DNA from: Siphonodentalium dalli
Taxonomy: Eukaryota; Mollusca; Scaphopoda; Gadilida; Siphonodentaliidae
Reading direction: 5' to 3'
DNA length: 64,000 nt
Assembly (NCBI GenBank): GCA_032622095.1
Contig: CP136069.1
Coordinates: 85,582,958 to 85,646,957 of the forward strand
The notes below the pieces were generated by a model. The model did no database searches. It worked only from the letters and a program-made list of their open reading frames with translations, and was not told the origin of the DNA. A program made the position numbers and the translations under genes. Of the stretch, positions 45,901 to 60,900 are shown piece after piece. Position 1 is the stretch's first letter, and every line of letters starts with the position of its first letter.

Positions 45901-48900
45901 AGGTTTGCGACCTACTGGCAGTAACGGTGTCTAACTCGACCAACTGATAAAGGCGCAAAAGAAGTATTTTCAGGACTGACCATCAAAAGGACAGTATTTT
46001 ACTTCAGTGAATTAATACACCGGACAGAGGCCATATTCCGTCCGACAATGCCCATGATTGGTAGTTACTTTAAGTCTGGAAACTGGTATCAAAAACCCCA
46101 GGTAACTAAGTCCATGAAGAGCGTTATAGGACTTGGAAATTCCCAAAATGTTTTCTGGTATCGAAACAATCGAGAAGAAAAAGTTCGGAGAGTCCTGAGT
46201 TGTAACTACCCCCACAGCCTGTCAATCCAATAGTGTATGCAGTTACACGTAATACTTTGCAGTCTGCATGTAACATATTAGAAAATGTGTAGAAGGAGGA
46301 GACCCATCGTGATGGAACTACTTCAAACAGTCTGAAAGAAGGAACAGGCCATGGATGATTAAGGTCCCAAAAACAACCAGACTGTTGATAACAAGAAGAT
46401 TGTGTCTGCTTGTTATTCACTGATTGTTCTTAACAGCCGAGGGGGCCCGGGTCCATGAGCAGTTATTGTTTTTAGCCCACCGCAACGACCAAGGAGAAAG
46501 CATATACTTGGTCGACATGAGGTCGAGGAGGTATGCCAGAGGTGTGAACAGAAGGCAAAATTTACCGAAGACCAGTCACATGTGTGTATGGTCGGACGGT
46601 TGTCTGTCGCTCATACAGCGAGGACCCGGACCCTAGGTCCTCCCCGCGGGCAGAGACTCTCTGTCGCCAACAATGATTGTCTCATGTGCACCGTTAGACG
46701 AATTGCCCGTCTGTTTGAGTAATGCAAGACAGCATGTCAAAAAAGGAGCACTGAGTACAATAATGCCCGATTCCAGAGGTGCCACGACTATTTATTTTGA
46801 TAATCGACAATCGGTCGGCAACAATAGACTATAATCGATTAATCGTACCTAACACCATCAGTGGAAGTATTCTGTAATATAACCTATTGGCTTGGTGCTG
46901 GGTAACTACAATGTCACTGTTGTTTGAGGAATCGGCTCAGGACATGTTTACAGTAATGAAGTGCATCACAAACCACTTTTATTGACCAATGAACAGAATG
47001 TATTCTATACCTGCACAATTATCGGCCATGTTATGGTGATAATAGAATTTGTGAGTTCATTAGAACGAACATAAATATGAATTTCAGTGTCTGAATAGCC
47101 AAACATGCAAACCATATAAAAGTAGGAATGCATAATGAATGGCCGATGGTTTGTATTTGATAATATCGAGGTTCATTCAGCATTCACTGCATGATACGCA
47201 ATAGCCTATACAATTAACCTCTAAGGATACGTATTCAAGCACAGTATACTCAAATGACATCATGGAGAACATTGCTGATTAAAATGCCATAGGGTCCCTA
47301 GTGTCCAGAGAATTTCAATCAACTCCCATTGGTTCAATCAGATTCAAGGGCAAGTGCATTCAGTTCATTGAAGACAGTGACAGTCGGTATATATCAAAGA
47401 TGTAGTTCCGCCTTACAAGTAGAAATATACAATGACATCGCCATAATTTCAAAGCTGCAGGGCCGCCAATTTGTAGAATTAACAACAACATGAAGAGTAA
47501 CCATGGCGCATCATCAAATGAACTGCAGACTGATTGCAACATAGGTTAGTAGTACTCCTGTTGACGGAATCTCGTTGATATGCGATCACAGGTTGTTAAC
47601 CCATCGGTTGTAGATTAAACTGTGTAAAACAAACACGGTATTCAATAATACTGGACATGTCCTGATGTCAAATTAAATAATGCATATCAATCGACGATGT
47701 AAATGGTAATCGATGATTGGCTTTATCAACGGTTCATCGATTATACGACTAATCGTGGCACCCCTACAAAGGACTCCTTCAAGCAGGGCATCAACGTGTG
47801 TTGTTGGCATGATGCAAGGCTCAAAGTTCTGAAATGCACCTGTTCACATGGAACAGGTTATTACCTACCGTACCGCCACCCCAGAAGATTGCGTGAGTTC
47901 AATTGTCTATATCGTAACCTGATAAGCTAACCCAAACTGTAAAGCCATGATATTGAGCGAGAATAGATCTAATCCTGGTACTACAGGTAAAAAGCCCATT
48001 GGGATTGTCCTAAGACAGTAGAGTCAAAAGCTGATGAATGTTCTACGCACAGAGAAACGTGAGTCACAACTTGGTTCGCAGAAAAAAGAGCCTATAACTG
48101 CAGAAAGCCAGGTTGACACTCGCAAGGAATCCAAGGCTTGGTGTTTCGCCCCATGGAACCGTAGTAAGGGCAAAATATGATCTGTGTAAATTTATCACCA
48201 GAAAAATCGAACGGCCACCCATAAACAAAGGACAATGCTAATACTGACAAGTGGAAAGGTAATAAGTTTGAGCCCTGGAAAAACCTCATGGTTGTAGAAC
48301 AAATTGAGTGTTTGTTAAAAGTCTCTGCCCCGGCCGATGACTGTGCTATGTACACTGTTATGGACAGCCCCCGAGATTATCCGGCATCAGCCGGCGTGCT
48401 GTCTGGTGGCCCAATGCTCGGTCTCCCCTCGAACCTCCCAGGACCCAAATCGGAGGCGAGAAACTGCGTCTGCCACACCTCGATGCCTTGCTATTAACTC
48501 TAGTTCTTTTTTAGAGCCACAAGAAAAAAAACAGCAAGAGCTCTCCGAAAACCAAAGTGAGAATCAGGATTCGCATTGGATGGCAAGTAGCCCTGTTAAT
48601 TAGAATTGTAATCTAAATGTGGGATCGGCAGATCCAAACCATGGATTTTGTTATCTTTAAATTTAAAAATTGAATAAACAGGGCTGTGTAAAGCCTGGGA
48701 AGAGACATCGAGGTATGATTAATGTTCAGACTGTTTCCCCCCACTAACTGGAGCCAGCTTAAACCTTGACGTGAAGCTGAATCATACCGTGCAGCCAGTA
48801 GGGCGGTGGCGACATACTTGGTCACGACACAAATCCAGATACCTCACCAACATGAGGACACCACACTTAATGTTTCTAAATGAACACAATCCGCATTGAA

Positions 48901-51900
48901 CTACATGTTGAATGGGCAGATCAGTCAAATATACATAGAATGAAATGCCACAGCCCCAGTGGCTACACTGGCGACAACTCACCTCCCGTCAAAGAGCAAG
49001 CATTTTACGGCCATGCAGAGTCCCGGGAAATGGTCTTAACAGCAATTCCACCCGAGGGTAGACGCCAGGAAGCAACTTACTTTGGAAAATTTGATTATCC
49101 AATAAAGAGCCTCACATTGACATGATTGATGAAAGTATTTTGTTCTCAATCTCAAAGTCACATAAAATTCATACAAAATTGCATAGTGATTATCCAAGTT
49201 TGGATGGCAAATTGTGACGTGATGCGATACCAGTTAAGTTGCTCCCTAGGGGGCTGACAGATCTTTGTACGTCCCACCTGCTTGTGAAAGGGAGATGGGA
49301 GGACGAAAATCTGAGGTAGGATCCAGCAGCAGCGGGCGAGCATGGTCGGATCCGTGCATAGTGGAACCCACCCTCGGAACAGTATGGCGCCTTGCCGACA
49401 GTGACATTGGTGAAGTATGCGACGGGGCCCCTCAAGGTCTGCATGGAACGAGGAATTTGATTAGCCTGAACCTGCTTGACAATGGGGTGACTGAAACCGA
49501 GGCCATACGAGGAAGAAAATCGCTTGTTTTATGACCAGTTATAAGGATCAGGAAAGTGACCTAAAAATATTCCAGGAAATTAGGTGACTGATGTGTCACA
49601 TTATTACGTGTGAAATTGTGTCAGTGATCTGACAAAAAAGTTATTTTGTTGGCAAACAATCTCAATGTGCATTGTATTGTAAACGAATTCATAGTGAACT
49701 ATGAGCCAAGCAAAACCACACAAGTGAGTTAATTCCTAGATAAACGAAAAAAGGACCCAAACCTGATCCCTAATTTTGCTACATATGTCAACATGAAACA
49801 GATGTGTGAGTGACAATTTCATAATTTCGACGTAAACAAAACGAATGTTGTCACGTGGCAATTCCCACATAAACAAAGTTATAACCGCAATGTTGTCTCA
49901 CTGGTTGAATGATCTAATACTTACATTCTAAAACCACAAGAACAGAGATAACATAGTAACTGTGCTGTATAGGCATTCCCAAAGAGAGTTCAACACGTGA
50001 ACGGCTGCATATATACAGACGAATTCAATTTCGAATTCAATTCGGAATACTAAACCACGTGCTCCGAAACCGGAAGTTGGGGAATTACCCACAATTTTCA
50101 ACATAATAAAATAGTTTTAATTTAATTTTTTTGCGTAAAATAAAACAAGTGAAATTGAATGAAATTGTCACTCTGATATTATTTAATAATTATTGTGTCG
50201 TTTCCCAAAAATGAAACGATGTCACAACAAATTAAACAAATTGGAACGGAAATGTTAAATGAAGCCGACAATAATATGTGGTTTTCAATTTGCTCATAGC
50301 GTGTACTTCCCTTCGAGTCACAAGAAAAAAAGATATCTTGACTGTGTCCCCACTTGCTTATATACATAACAAGTGAACAAATGACCTTGACCTGCTACGT
50401 CATATAAATAATGATTCAAAAAGGTACTTAAGCTATTTCGTACCAAAATAATAAATTTTAAACGGATCTCATAGAATCCTTTCTTGTGAATAAAGATGAA
50501 TATACCATGTAGTTCAGTGTGTAACGTATCTTTGAAGGGAATATTGCCATTTTCAATCTGGTTACAATAATCCCAAAAAAATTATTTGAAAAAAACCTGC
50601 GACAACATCGGAATACGAAAATATTTATGTAGATAATAGGCTGATCTTGACAAACAGATCAATGAAACAATTTTAAAGCCAACAGAATTCTCTATATTGT
50701 TTAGAGAGCTTTCACTTACTGAGAAAAGGACATCATAGCAATGCTCAAGAGAAAGCTAATTTGATCGATATTAGAATATGGGAACATAATGACTAATTTC
50801 AGCCAACTAAAACATTCCGAAGCAATTGAGAGTGTTCAGAGACCAACAACAAAATTAATCCCCAAGTTCTGAAAACCACATTATGTAGATAAAATGTAAT
50901 GTCACTTAAATGCTGGCAATAAAATATAGATGGGATATGATCGAAATGTACAAAATAGTTAATGGAATGTACAACATCATACAATTGTTTCAGTGTGCAC
51001 TCTATGATCGAACATGCGGGCATGCAATGAAAATCCAGAAACAAGTTGCCCAAGGACATTCAGAAATATTTCTTCTTGCAGAGAGTTGTGTCATCATGGA
51101 ATGTGCTTCCTGCACATGTGGTTGAAGAGGCATCATTAAACCAGTTCAATGAGCCATTTGATAACCCTCACTGGAGTGAGCGTTACACATATGAATAAAA
51201 CAAATGTTAACATTATGAATAAGGGGTAGCAGTCACTGCGACTTATCCCCCAAATATGATGATATGCTGGATAGTGACAATGAGCTTCTGAGATACTCCC
51301 TTTGTTTCTAACAACCTTGATTCAACAGGACCAGTGACATCAATTATTTTTTCTTTCTTTACCATATCGGTCAAAATCCAACAAACACATGTATTGTTTT
51401 CTATCAACTGAGTTGCCAACATAACAATGCTTGAATCACTAGCATTGGGTAATTGATTACATGTTAAAAATTGTTGATGATGTATGTCTTCAAGGTTATG
51501 CCTTCAAGGTTATGTCAAGATACCCCGTAATGATCAAAATTAAGTGGCGAGCAATATCATATTGGTCAAAACTAGTATCGCACGAAGGATCAGAATTAGC
51601 TAAAAATGTATTCCTTCTACTCAGGTATCTCAATGATGGTGATGCCATACTACAAAACAAGATTAAATGGATTTCGTTTATCAAAGAAACTCTACGAGAA
51701 GTAAATATGGAAAGTGCGTGGCAGAATCAGTCACCACTAAGCAAGACAGACATGAAACACATGAAAGCAAAATTAATAGAGCAACACACATGCTGCCTCT
51801 TCGGCATTCTAAATATGTCTATTTCAAGCCGTGCCATATTTTATCGAAACATAAAGGATTCTGTCAGATTGAGCCGATACTTAGTATATATGCCATCTCA

Positions 51901-54900
51901 TCTAGCTACGTATTTACCGAAATTTAGAACAGCCAATCACAGACTACCGATAGAGCAATGCAGATGGAATAAAAGTACATGTAAAGACACGAAATGCCCG
52001 TTATGTGGCGAAAATGTATGTGATGAATACCATTTTGTTATTTTGTGTACTGAACTCAACGTTCTGCGAGAACCTATATACCGAAGTTTTACTGGGAAAA
52101 CCCTAACAGAAATAAATTCTACAGACTGCTGTCACTGCTTAACATAAGTATATTGAAAAGAGTGAGCATTTTCTTAAAATTAGCGTTTATAAAGTTACCA
52201 TGAAGCAAGTATTACATTATATTATATATAATGTAAATATTATATGAATTAAACCATTTCAGAAAACATATTCCCAAATGTATTAGCATTATTTGTATTT
52301 ATGCCCTGAGAAGATGGCTAAATAAATATTCTGTGACTACATAATATTGAGCCCAAGGAGGGATTTGCTAGTTCACAAAACAGGAGACAATTTCTCGTTC
52401 AATGGCTGTTTAATTAATTTGGCTTAAACAGCCGAAATAATAATAATGTGAAGGTGGGGCACAAAAAAAGCGCCCCACCAACATACCATAGTACAAATGT
52501 AACAGACAGGATAACACCTGATCATAAAAACTTAACAAAAATAACCTGGGTGGGAGGGAGGGGCAAGAAAACAATTTCCGATGCCGGGATGTGTATTTGA
52601 CTTTCTTATTGTTTTGTGCTACATAACTTTGAAAGAATCTTGTCAAGTCGAAAACAGGTCTTACTGGTAGCTGGTCGTGGCTGATAAGAAAGAACGCCCA
52701 CGTGACCAGAGGTCTAAATATATTTTGTACCGTAGTGACCGAAACTTTCTGAGGACCTAATCGGGTACCGCTCGCCAGATCTTCTCAAACATAAAACTGG
52801 TTATATATAACCTGCTATTATTATCAATATCATATAATATGATGAACTCATATATTGATGTATATGTATGTTGTGTATTGTTTGTATAATGTTGTGTAAA
52901 TACGTTGTATGGCATGTTGGCGATGTTGCAACTTAGATGTTGACTTTGCTAATAAACAATTCAATTCAATTCAAATGTTCTCTATATCTGAGCAACAACA
53001 TAATTTCCATACAAAAGTTGATATCATGCTGGACAAATTGTAAGATAAATAGATAACCACAGCAGTATAGGTTCCAGAGATGGTAAATTTGACATAAGAT
53101 GTTTCTCATATGTTTTTTCAAAAGACTAATGTGAACACGCTGTGGACAAATTTCTACAGTTGTGTAAACGTTATCCAGTAAGAGATACTACAACTTTAAC
53201 AATCTATTTCAGAAATAGCTCTTGTTTTGATAAAGGTTATGAAGTTATAACCGAAAAGTTTAAAGACAAATATAATGCACATTCCCGTCTATTTCGTAGG
53301 AAGTATAGAATAGTTTTAATGTACATTTTAGGCACAGCGTATAGGCGGGGTCATATCATTCGATGCTGCTGTCATTTCTACAGCAGAGAGTAATCAAGAA
53401 ATTTAGGTTATTGAGAAATAACTTAACAGCTGAATGTGTGACAACCAATGATTTTATAGTATTCAATGGATTGACAGTTTATGATTAAATTATATAATTA
53501 TATATATGCAATGCATACTATTTACCTTTCTTGCCTTTCTTATCATGTCGTCCAGCTTTCGATAACTTCATGACTGTCAGGTGAGGATGGAGGGGTTTTT
53601 TATCTGTTGGTTGAATACTTCTGTCTGCAAAGGACTCTCGAATTACATCTGTGAAGTAAATAGAGGATATCTAGTGTTTTGTGCCAAAGGATTTAGTCAA
53701 TAAAAGAGTAAAATCCAAGATGGCTGCCAGCAGCCATGTTTTTTAACGTATTTCGTTCAAGACAGGAGGCTCCCATCTAGAGGTCGTCCCGAAGATCCTT
53801 ATGAAGATTGGTGATGATCTGATATGAGAGGTGACCTGTAGGGTGTGCCGAAGGATTTAGTCACACAAAGAGTAAAATCCAAGATGGCCACTGGCATCCA
53901 TGCTTTTTAACGAATTTCAGTCAAAATAGGAGGCTCCCATCTAGAGGTAATCCCAAAGATCCATATAATGTTTGGTGACACCGGAAGTGAGATGCGGGCT
54001 GCAGGCTGTGCCGATGAATTCAAATTTGAAATATCTGCTGGCAGCCATGTATTTTAACAAATTTCGGTCAAAATATGAGGCTCCCATCTAGAGGTCACCC
54101 CGAAGATCCATATGACATTTGGTGATCAGTCCATCGGATGAGGGATGTGGTCTGAAGGTTGGGCCAAAGGATTTGGTCATGCAAAGAGTAAAAACCAAGA
54201 TGGCTGCCAGCAGCCATGTTTTTCAACATAGTTCGGTCAAAATATGAGGCTCCCATCTAGAGGTCAACCCGAAGATCCATATGAAGTTTGGTCATGATCG
54301 GATGAGGGATGTGGTCTGTTGGGTGTGTCAAGTTGAGCTAATAATAACTGTTCATAAATAAATAAATCCTTCAAATGTTCGTTATCACATATCAGAAATT
54401 GTGAAGTAGAAAATGTTCTTTTCATCGTGTTGGCCCATTGATGATTTCGAGCTTTTGTAAAACCTCAGCTGGAAGTCATGTGATTTTTTCTCGAAAAAGT
54501 GTAGTTATCGAAAATTTCATCGACACAGTATACTGATGTCACAGGTATGCATGCCTGCCCGTTACCTAAACATGACCCATGACGCAGGGTGATTATTACT
54601 AGTTTATGGATTTGCCATGTCTGTGTGATAAGAATGATGGGGATTACAAGTATTTTCATTTAATTTTTCCTCGTAATTGGAAACATTGCTTTGGAAATTC
54701 TGGATTATTTGGCGTCAAATTGGAATGTGGATCTCTAAATCAGAATATCATACCTCCCATACTATAAAGATGGTCAAGTTCATCTCCCGCTTTGACCTTT
54801 GCAAAAACCACTTTGTTAGAGAAATGTCCAAGACCTGAAAACTGCAGACATAATCCTTGAATATAGTCTTGTGTTGACAACGTGGTCGCTGCAATGTTGA

Positions 54901-57900
54901 GAGATTCCTTCGCTCTGAAAAAAGTACTTATTTTATAGACATATTATGAGCTTATTTCACCAATTAAAGCCACATGGCGATTTGTGCTCCAAAAATACAC
55001 CTAATAATAGTTGTTTTTGTAATTTTCTAGGCATCAAGATATGTCAATGAATAACTGAAATACCTCAAATATTTTTTTCATTAGATTTATTTACAAACTG
55101 CCATCATTCACGATAGCCAGATATTGACTTTAAAAAGGGTCAGTTTTAAGGTGTTTTGCATTTTTTTCATCTGAGAGCATCTATGTTTCTGTTGTCCAAA
55201 AGCGGTCAACAATAAAGAGCGTTATCAATTATGAGCTTATGTGATCATTTTCTACATAATATGATAATATGCAATACTTATTTTATTGACAAATCAATCT
55301 TCCAGTCATGCCTTATAATCATATACCAGTAAATAAATTTGAATAGAACATTAATAAAACGAACAACCTTTCAAAACTACAAAAACAATTGTAAGTAACA
55401 TCAGTGACATATATCCAGGGATAATTTGGGGATACCTGTTTATATCCGAAGGCTGCAGGCGCGAGTTGAGGTGGAATGGAGGGGTGTCCCCCTCCCATAC
55501 ATGGGGGTCTTGGGAATCTCCACCGGGAACATTTTGAAAACTACAATGCATTGAGAGCAAATCTGGGGCCTCTTTGGTGTTTTATTTCATATTATCCAGG
55601 AGTTTATTTTTGCTCCATCATTCACAAATAATTCATGAATTTCAATTCAGTGATGAGGATTTTTTATACCATCGATCCAACCCTAAAGTTTGAGATACTG
55701 AATACACTACTAGTAAATAGAATATATGTCTAACTGTGTGTGGAATTTGTATTAAAATTCCTTATTAGTTTAATCTGTTAACCCTTTACCCAACAAACCG
55801 GCCAAAACCGGCCAAATAAAGCTTCAACAGCCTAAAATATCTTCGGTCTGTCTCAATAGAACCATACAAATATGGATATCATTGGAACCGGCTCCTTGAC
55901 CACATTGTGATAGTTACAGTTATGCCCTATGCCAATGCATTCTCTTATATATGCGAGTCGACCATAGGTCGCCTCGCATATATAAGAGAATGCATTGGCC
56001 TAAAAATAATCTTTTTTTAACACTTTTTACCATTTTTTCTTACATTCTTTAACAATTTTATAATTTTTAATGTGTTAAGCCAATGCATTCTCTTATATAT
56101 GCGAGACGACATATGGTCGACTCGCATATATAAGAGGATGCATTGACACAGGGCCCTTCTGTTGGGTAAAGGGTTAAATAAAACAATAATTACCTGATTT
56201 TATTCACTGTTCAAATTCCCGGATCAAATTATTGACAAACTATATTCAGTGGGTGATATATCTTTATTGCTGAAGTTTCAAATCATCTTCTTGATACATG
56301 TAATATTAACCTGGTACACCTGAATTATAATCCTTGGCTTAAGGGATGAAACATTGGATCTAAATGTAATAGATCTATGCATTCTTTTGTACAAAAGATA
56401 CATATACACATACAAAATGAGAAATGCTGAACCCACTGTTCATAGTATAATTGAGAGAATTGCGTAGTACAAAAATATCGAGACTTTACATTCCATGCAG
56501 TTCCAAATTGAAAAATAATGATTCCTTTTAGAGAAAGACAGAATAAGTTGGCAATTTTAATTGAACCCTCAGCGTCTTAGTCTAGTAACGACAAGACTTA
56601 ACCATTTTTTAGACTTTAAAATTTCACTTGTTAAGTCCCACCTCATTATATTTCAAATGGAAAAAAAGAATTCCTTATAGTAGAGAAAATTCACAATATA
56701 CTTTTGTGCAACATACCGTACAGACCACACATAGATAAACTGATAAAGCCAAACATACTTTACAGTATAATTCCACATGTGACCTGAATTGTGACCTGAA
56801 TAAAAAATATTGAAAAAGAAACAAGCCTTGAAATAGTGTGTCTGTCATTTGCAGAATGAGGTCCCCAGAAGGTGAATTTAGTGGGCTAGCATCACCAAAT
56901 TCACCCTCTGGGGACCTCATTCTGCTTACACCTCAGCAGAATGAATGAGGTTCCCAGAGGGTGAATTTGGTGATGCTACCCCGCTATGCGGGGTAGCATC
57001 ACTAAATTCACCCTCTGGAACTCAAGGCTTGAAAAGAAACAAATTTATGTGGGCACCTGGAGTTGTGTTTTATGCAGGGCGGTTCAGTTATTGCTTGATA
57101 AACCTCGGAAACATTTGTGTAAACCGTATGGTTATTTATACTGATTCTTATGGGTACTTATGTAGAGGGGATATGTGATTACAACTTCATATCCTTAATC
57201 AAAACAAGAGTAATTTCTTAAATAAAGATTAAAGAAACCCAACCTGGTTATATCTTGTGAATCTTCAAGACGCATCACCATCATGGTTATGTGAAGAGTA
57301 GATAATGCTATCATTGCCTTAGAGAAGGAGTTTTCGGCAGTCAGAATGTGATTCTGTACCTTGTCTAAGGCTTGCTGGATCTGCAATAGCCACAAATCGT
57401 TTTCGTATTTTATCACTCTGTATTACCGGTATGTGGAGTTCATTAATTTCATTTCACAATTAAAGACACATGGCACACTTATTTTTATTATTTTCAAATT
57501 GATATTTATAGATATATTCAGGGTTCCAGGCTTTTACGAAACCAATATTACATGGACTCTACCAAGCATGGAAGCAGGCCTGAGAATATAAGGCAGAACA
57601 TTTGCTGAATATAAGGTCACCAGAAAGTGAATTTAGTGACGCTACCCCACACAGCGGGGTAGTGTCACTAAATTCACCTTCTGGGGACCTCATTCTGCTT
57701 TATAGGCCTCATCTTTTCTGGAAAGATTCTTTATTATCAAATGAAAGTTTCTTTTTCTGAAATGCCCATGGAAGAGAACCCCGAAAGATACATATATTTC
57801 CTCGTTTCAGTAAATTACTCATAATTGTAACCATACGTTCTTGCTCTGTGTATGTCATGTACAGTAATGTCCTAAATAATCGACTCCTTAACCACAGCAG

Positions 57901-60900
57901 AATTATGGGTAACTTTTCAGGATTTAGTCGGATATATGACTTGTTGCCATTCATCGGAAAGCTCTAAATGAGAGCTTTCCGATGAATGGCAACAAGCCAT
58001 ATTTCCGACTAAATCCTGAAATATTACCCATAATTCTGCTGTGGTTAAGAAGTCGATTATTTAGGGCATTACTGTATATGTTCTTTTGATTGATCCGAAT
58101 AAAAATATTAAAACAAACAAAAACAGTTTTTTTCTTTTTTAGTTTAGTTTCTCTGCATCCCAAAATTGGCAGATGACACAATGGATAATCAAGGTGCCCA
58201 ATTGGTGCACATCACCATCTTCACCATCTGGGAACTTATTTGTGTCTAGGTCTCCCATGGCAGATGAGGCCATGCGGAATGAGGTCCCCAGAGGAGTGTA
58301 CTAATTTCATTTCACAATTAAAGATGCATGGTACAATTATTTTATTATTTGTATTATTTCAAACTGAAATTTAATAATATATTAAGGTTTCCATGTTATT
58401 GGGTATCTGAAACTCAAAAACACAGCATTTTGAGTGTTGCATGATACATAAATCAGTGCAAGTCATAATGATACGCACAAGCAAACATGCACTGATTATT
58501 CGGGCTTTTCAGTCAGTCATTGACTGTGACTGATGCTTGTTTCCAGGCAGGCCTGAGAATATATAGCCAGACATTATGCAAATGTCCAGCACTATATATA
58601 TCGTAGGTGTAAACAAATGTCTGTACTTTAGCTTCTAGGTACAATTTGTCAGTGAGATATGCCCCTTGGTTTACACTCAAAAAACGCTCAATTTTACCCA
58701 TTTTTTTAAATTAAAATTTACTATTATCAACCCAAAAGTACACCATGACAGAACGAATGTCAGTAAATAAGTAGGCCCCTGTGAATCGGATTTTATCTAT
58801 CGAATCGAATACCGAATCGAATCAGGTAAATGGTATTCGATTTTGAATCAAATTCGAATCGAATCAGACATTGTGTTGACATGTGAGGAGTTCATAAACA
58901 AAAGTAAATACTAATGAGATAATTCATCGTACACACTGGCATTAATCCCTTGTGTGGGTTGTGGGATTGTCAACCGGAACTGATTCATTTTATCCATGGA
59001 AACAGCCGAATATGGACGATGTAATACGGAAATAAGTTGGGTTTACTCAAAATCGGGAATGACACATCGGAACGAGTCATATCTATGTTATAATTGATAT
59101 CACAACTTTTGTGTCCGACTAAAAGGTTCAAGGAACAGTCATGCTGTGAGCATAAGATTATAATCAAATGGCGATATCAATTCAAATCTTGATAGTGGGA
59201 AGCATATTTAATAGCTCAGAGACTAGTATGCCGATCTGTGGGGCAGAAAATAAATTGATTCAACAATACCATCGTTATCTAAAGGTGCTCAGATTCATCA
59301 CCTTGTTTCTAGCATTACAGACCCCATGTGATGGCACAATAGAGTTATTCCGTCAACAGGCGAGCCGACGAATCGTGTGTGTGCGACAGGAAACTGGTAA
59401 AAATGCTGACCGTAAACGACATCATTTGACTCAACCGTCGGCGAGAATGCCGCGAGATATTCGATTCGAAAACAACGTCAACAAGATTTGAAATAAAATT
59501 GAATTGAATTGCAGGAACGATTCGAAATTTCGAATCGAATTTGAATATTCGCAGGGCCCTATAAATAGGCTTCTTCTACATGATCGAGCTATTTTAGAGC
59601 TGAGAAATATTTGAAATAGAAGAAAGTTATCATAGCAATTTCAAAAAATTGACAGAATTCAGGGGAGATAAATTAGGTTATTTTCCTATAACCAAACACA
59701 TGGTGTTGGCCATCACTGAATACGAAAATCATGTAATTATCCCAATTTTCACTTTTTTTTGTAAACTTTCACAGTTTTATAAAATAATTAAACCCTTGCA
59801 CCAGTGATGTCATATTTGACACAGGCAACAGGCAGTTATGCCACACCCGTTACTTATTTTTCTATTTTCTGACCCCCTGCAACCCTCAAAATCGTGTACT
59901 AAAATTACCATCTGGAAACGAAAATTCCAACAAAAAGGGTCATAACTCTGGTAAAAATCCTTATTCGAACTTGAACTGTATATTGTGCTAGTAAATCATG
60001 ACTAATTTGACTAATAAAGCAGACATTTGTAACTGCGTTCACATGTAAATATCCATGAATAAATATGCCACTTGATGGATTTATTGTATGTATCATTTAA
60101 AACATTGATAAACTCACTAAATGTTGTGGTGTTTTTTTTACCTGTATCTTGTGCTAGTATACCCAGATACCAAATTTCATTCCATTCAGTTGAGACTATC
60201 TAAATTTATCATCCAGCAAGGAAAAGCGATCAGATGGACAGACCAATAATTTAAAACCTCCCATTTTTCAAAAAATGGCATATAAAAAGCAAGTACAGTA
60301 AACAAAATTAAATCAAACACATTTCAAGCACCAATTGAACTAGATAATGAAAAACTCATCTTTTTGTTCTTGGCTTGCTGGATACTGGGGTTGTGAGCAT
60401 TATGAGGCTTATAAAAAGGCCCCACCAATACCAACAATGACAAAATATAAAGCCTGCTAAAGCATACAAGCCTTGAAATAGGGTGTCTGTCATTTGCAGA
60501 ATGAGGTCCCCAGAGGGTGAATTTAGTGATGCTACCCCGCATAGCGGGCTAGCATCACCAAATTCACCCTCCGGGAACCTCATTCTGCTGAGGTGTAAGC
60601 AGAATGAGGTCCCCAGAGGGTGAATTTGGTGATGCTAGCCCGCTATGCGGGGTAGCATCACTAAATTCACCCTCTGGGGACCTCATTCTGCAAATGACAG
60701 ACACCCTATTTCAAGGCTTGAAAGCATTTTCTCACATCTTTGTTTGTAATCTCTATTGCAATGAAGTAGTTTGGTGGTAGTTTCTTGACTTGCTTCTCTT
60801 CTTTCTCATTTCCACCTTCAACAGCCTCCCTATCATTTTTTCGATTTCTTTTCTGCTTTTTCTTTTGATTGCCAGACTGCTGAGCTTGGAGATTCTTATT

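Noticed and set aside
45976-49560. Several open frames of 60-98 codons in the 5.2-kb element
   Set aside because: None shows a domain, consistent strand order or splice continuity, so they are not annotated as genes.
53142-53393. 83-codon open frame
   Set aside because: No homology recognised, no splice context, and it lies in an intron of paralogue 2 on the other strand.
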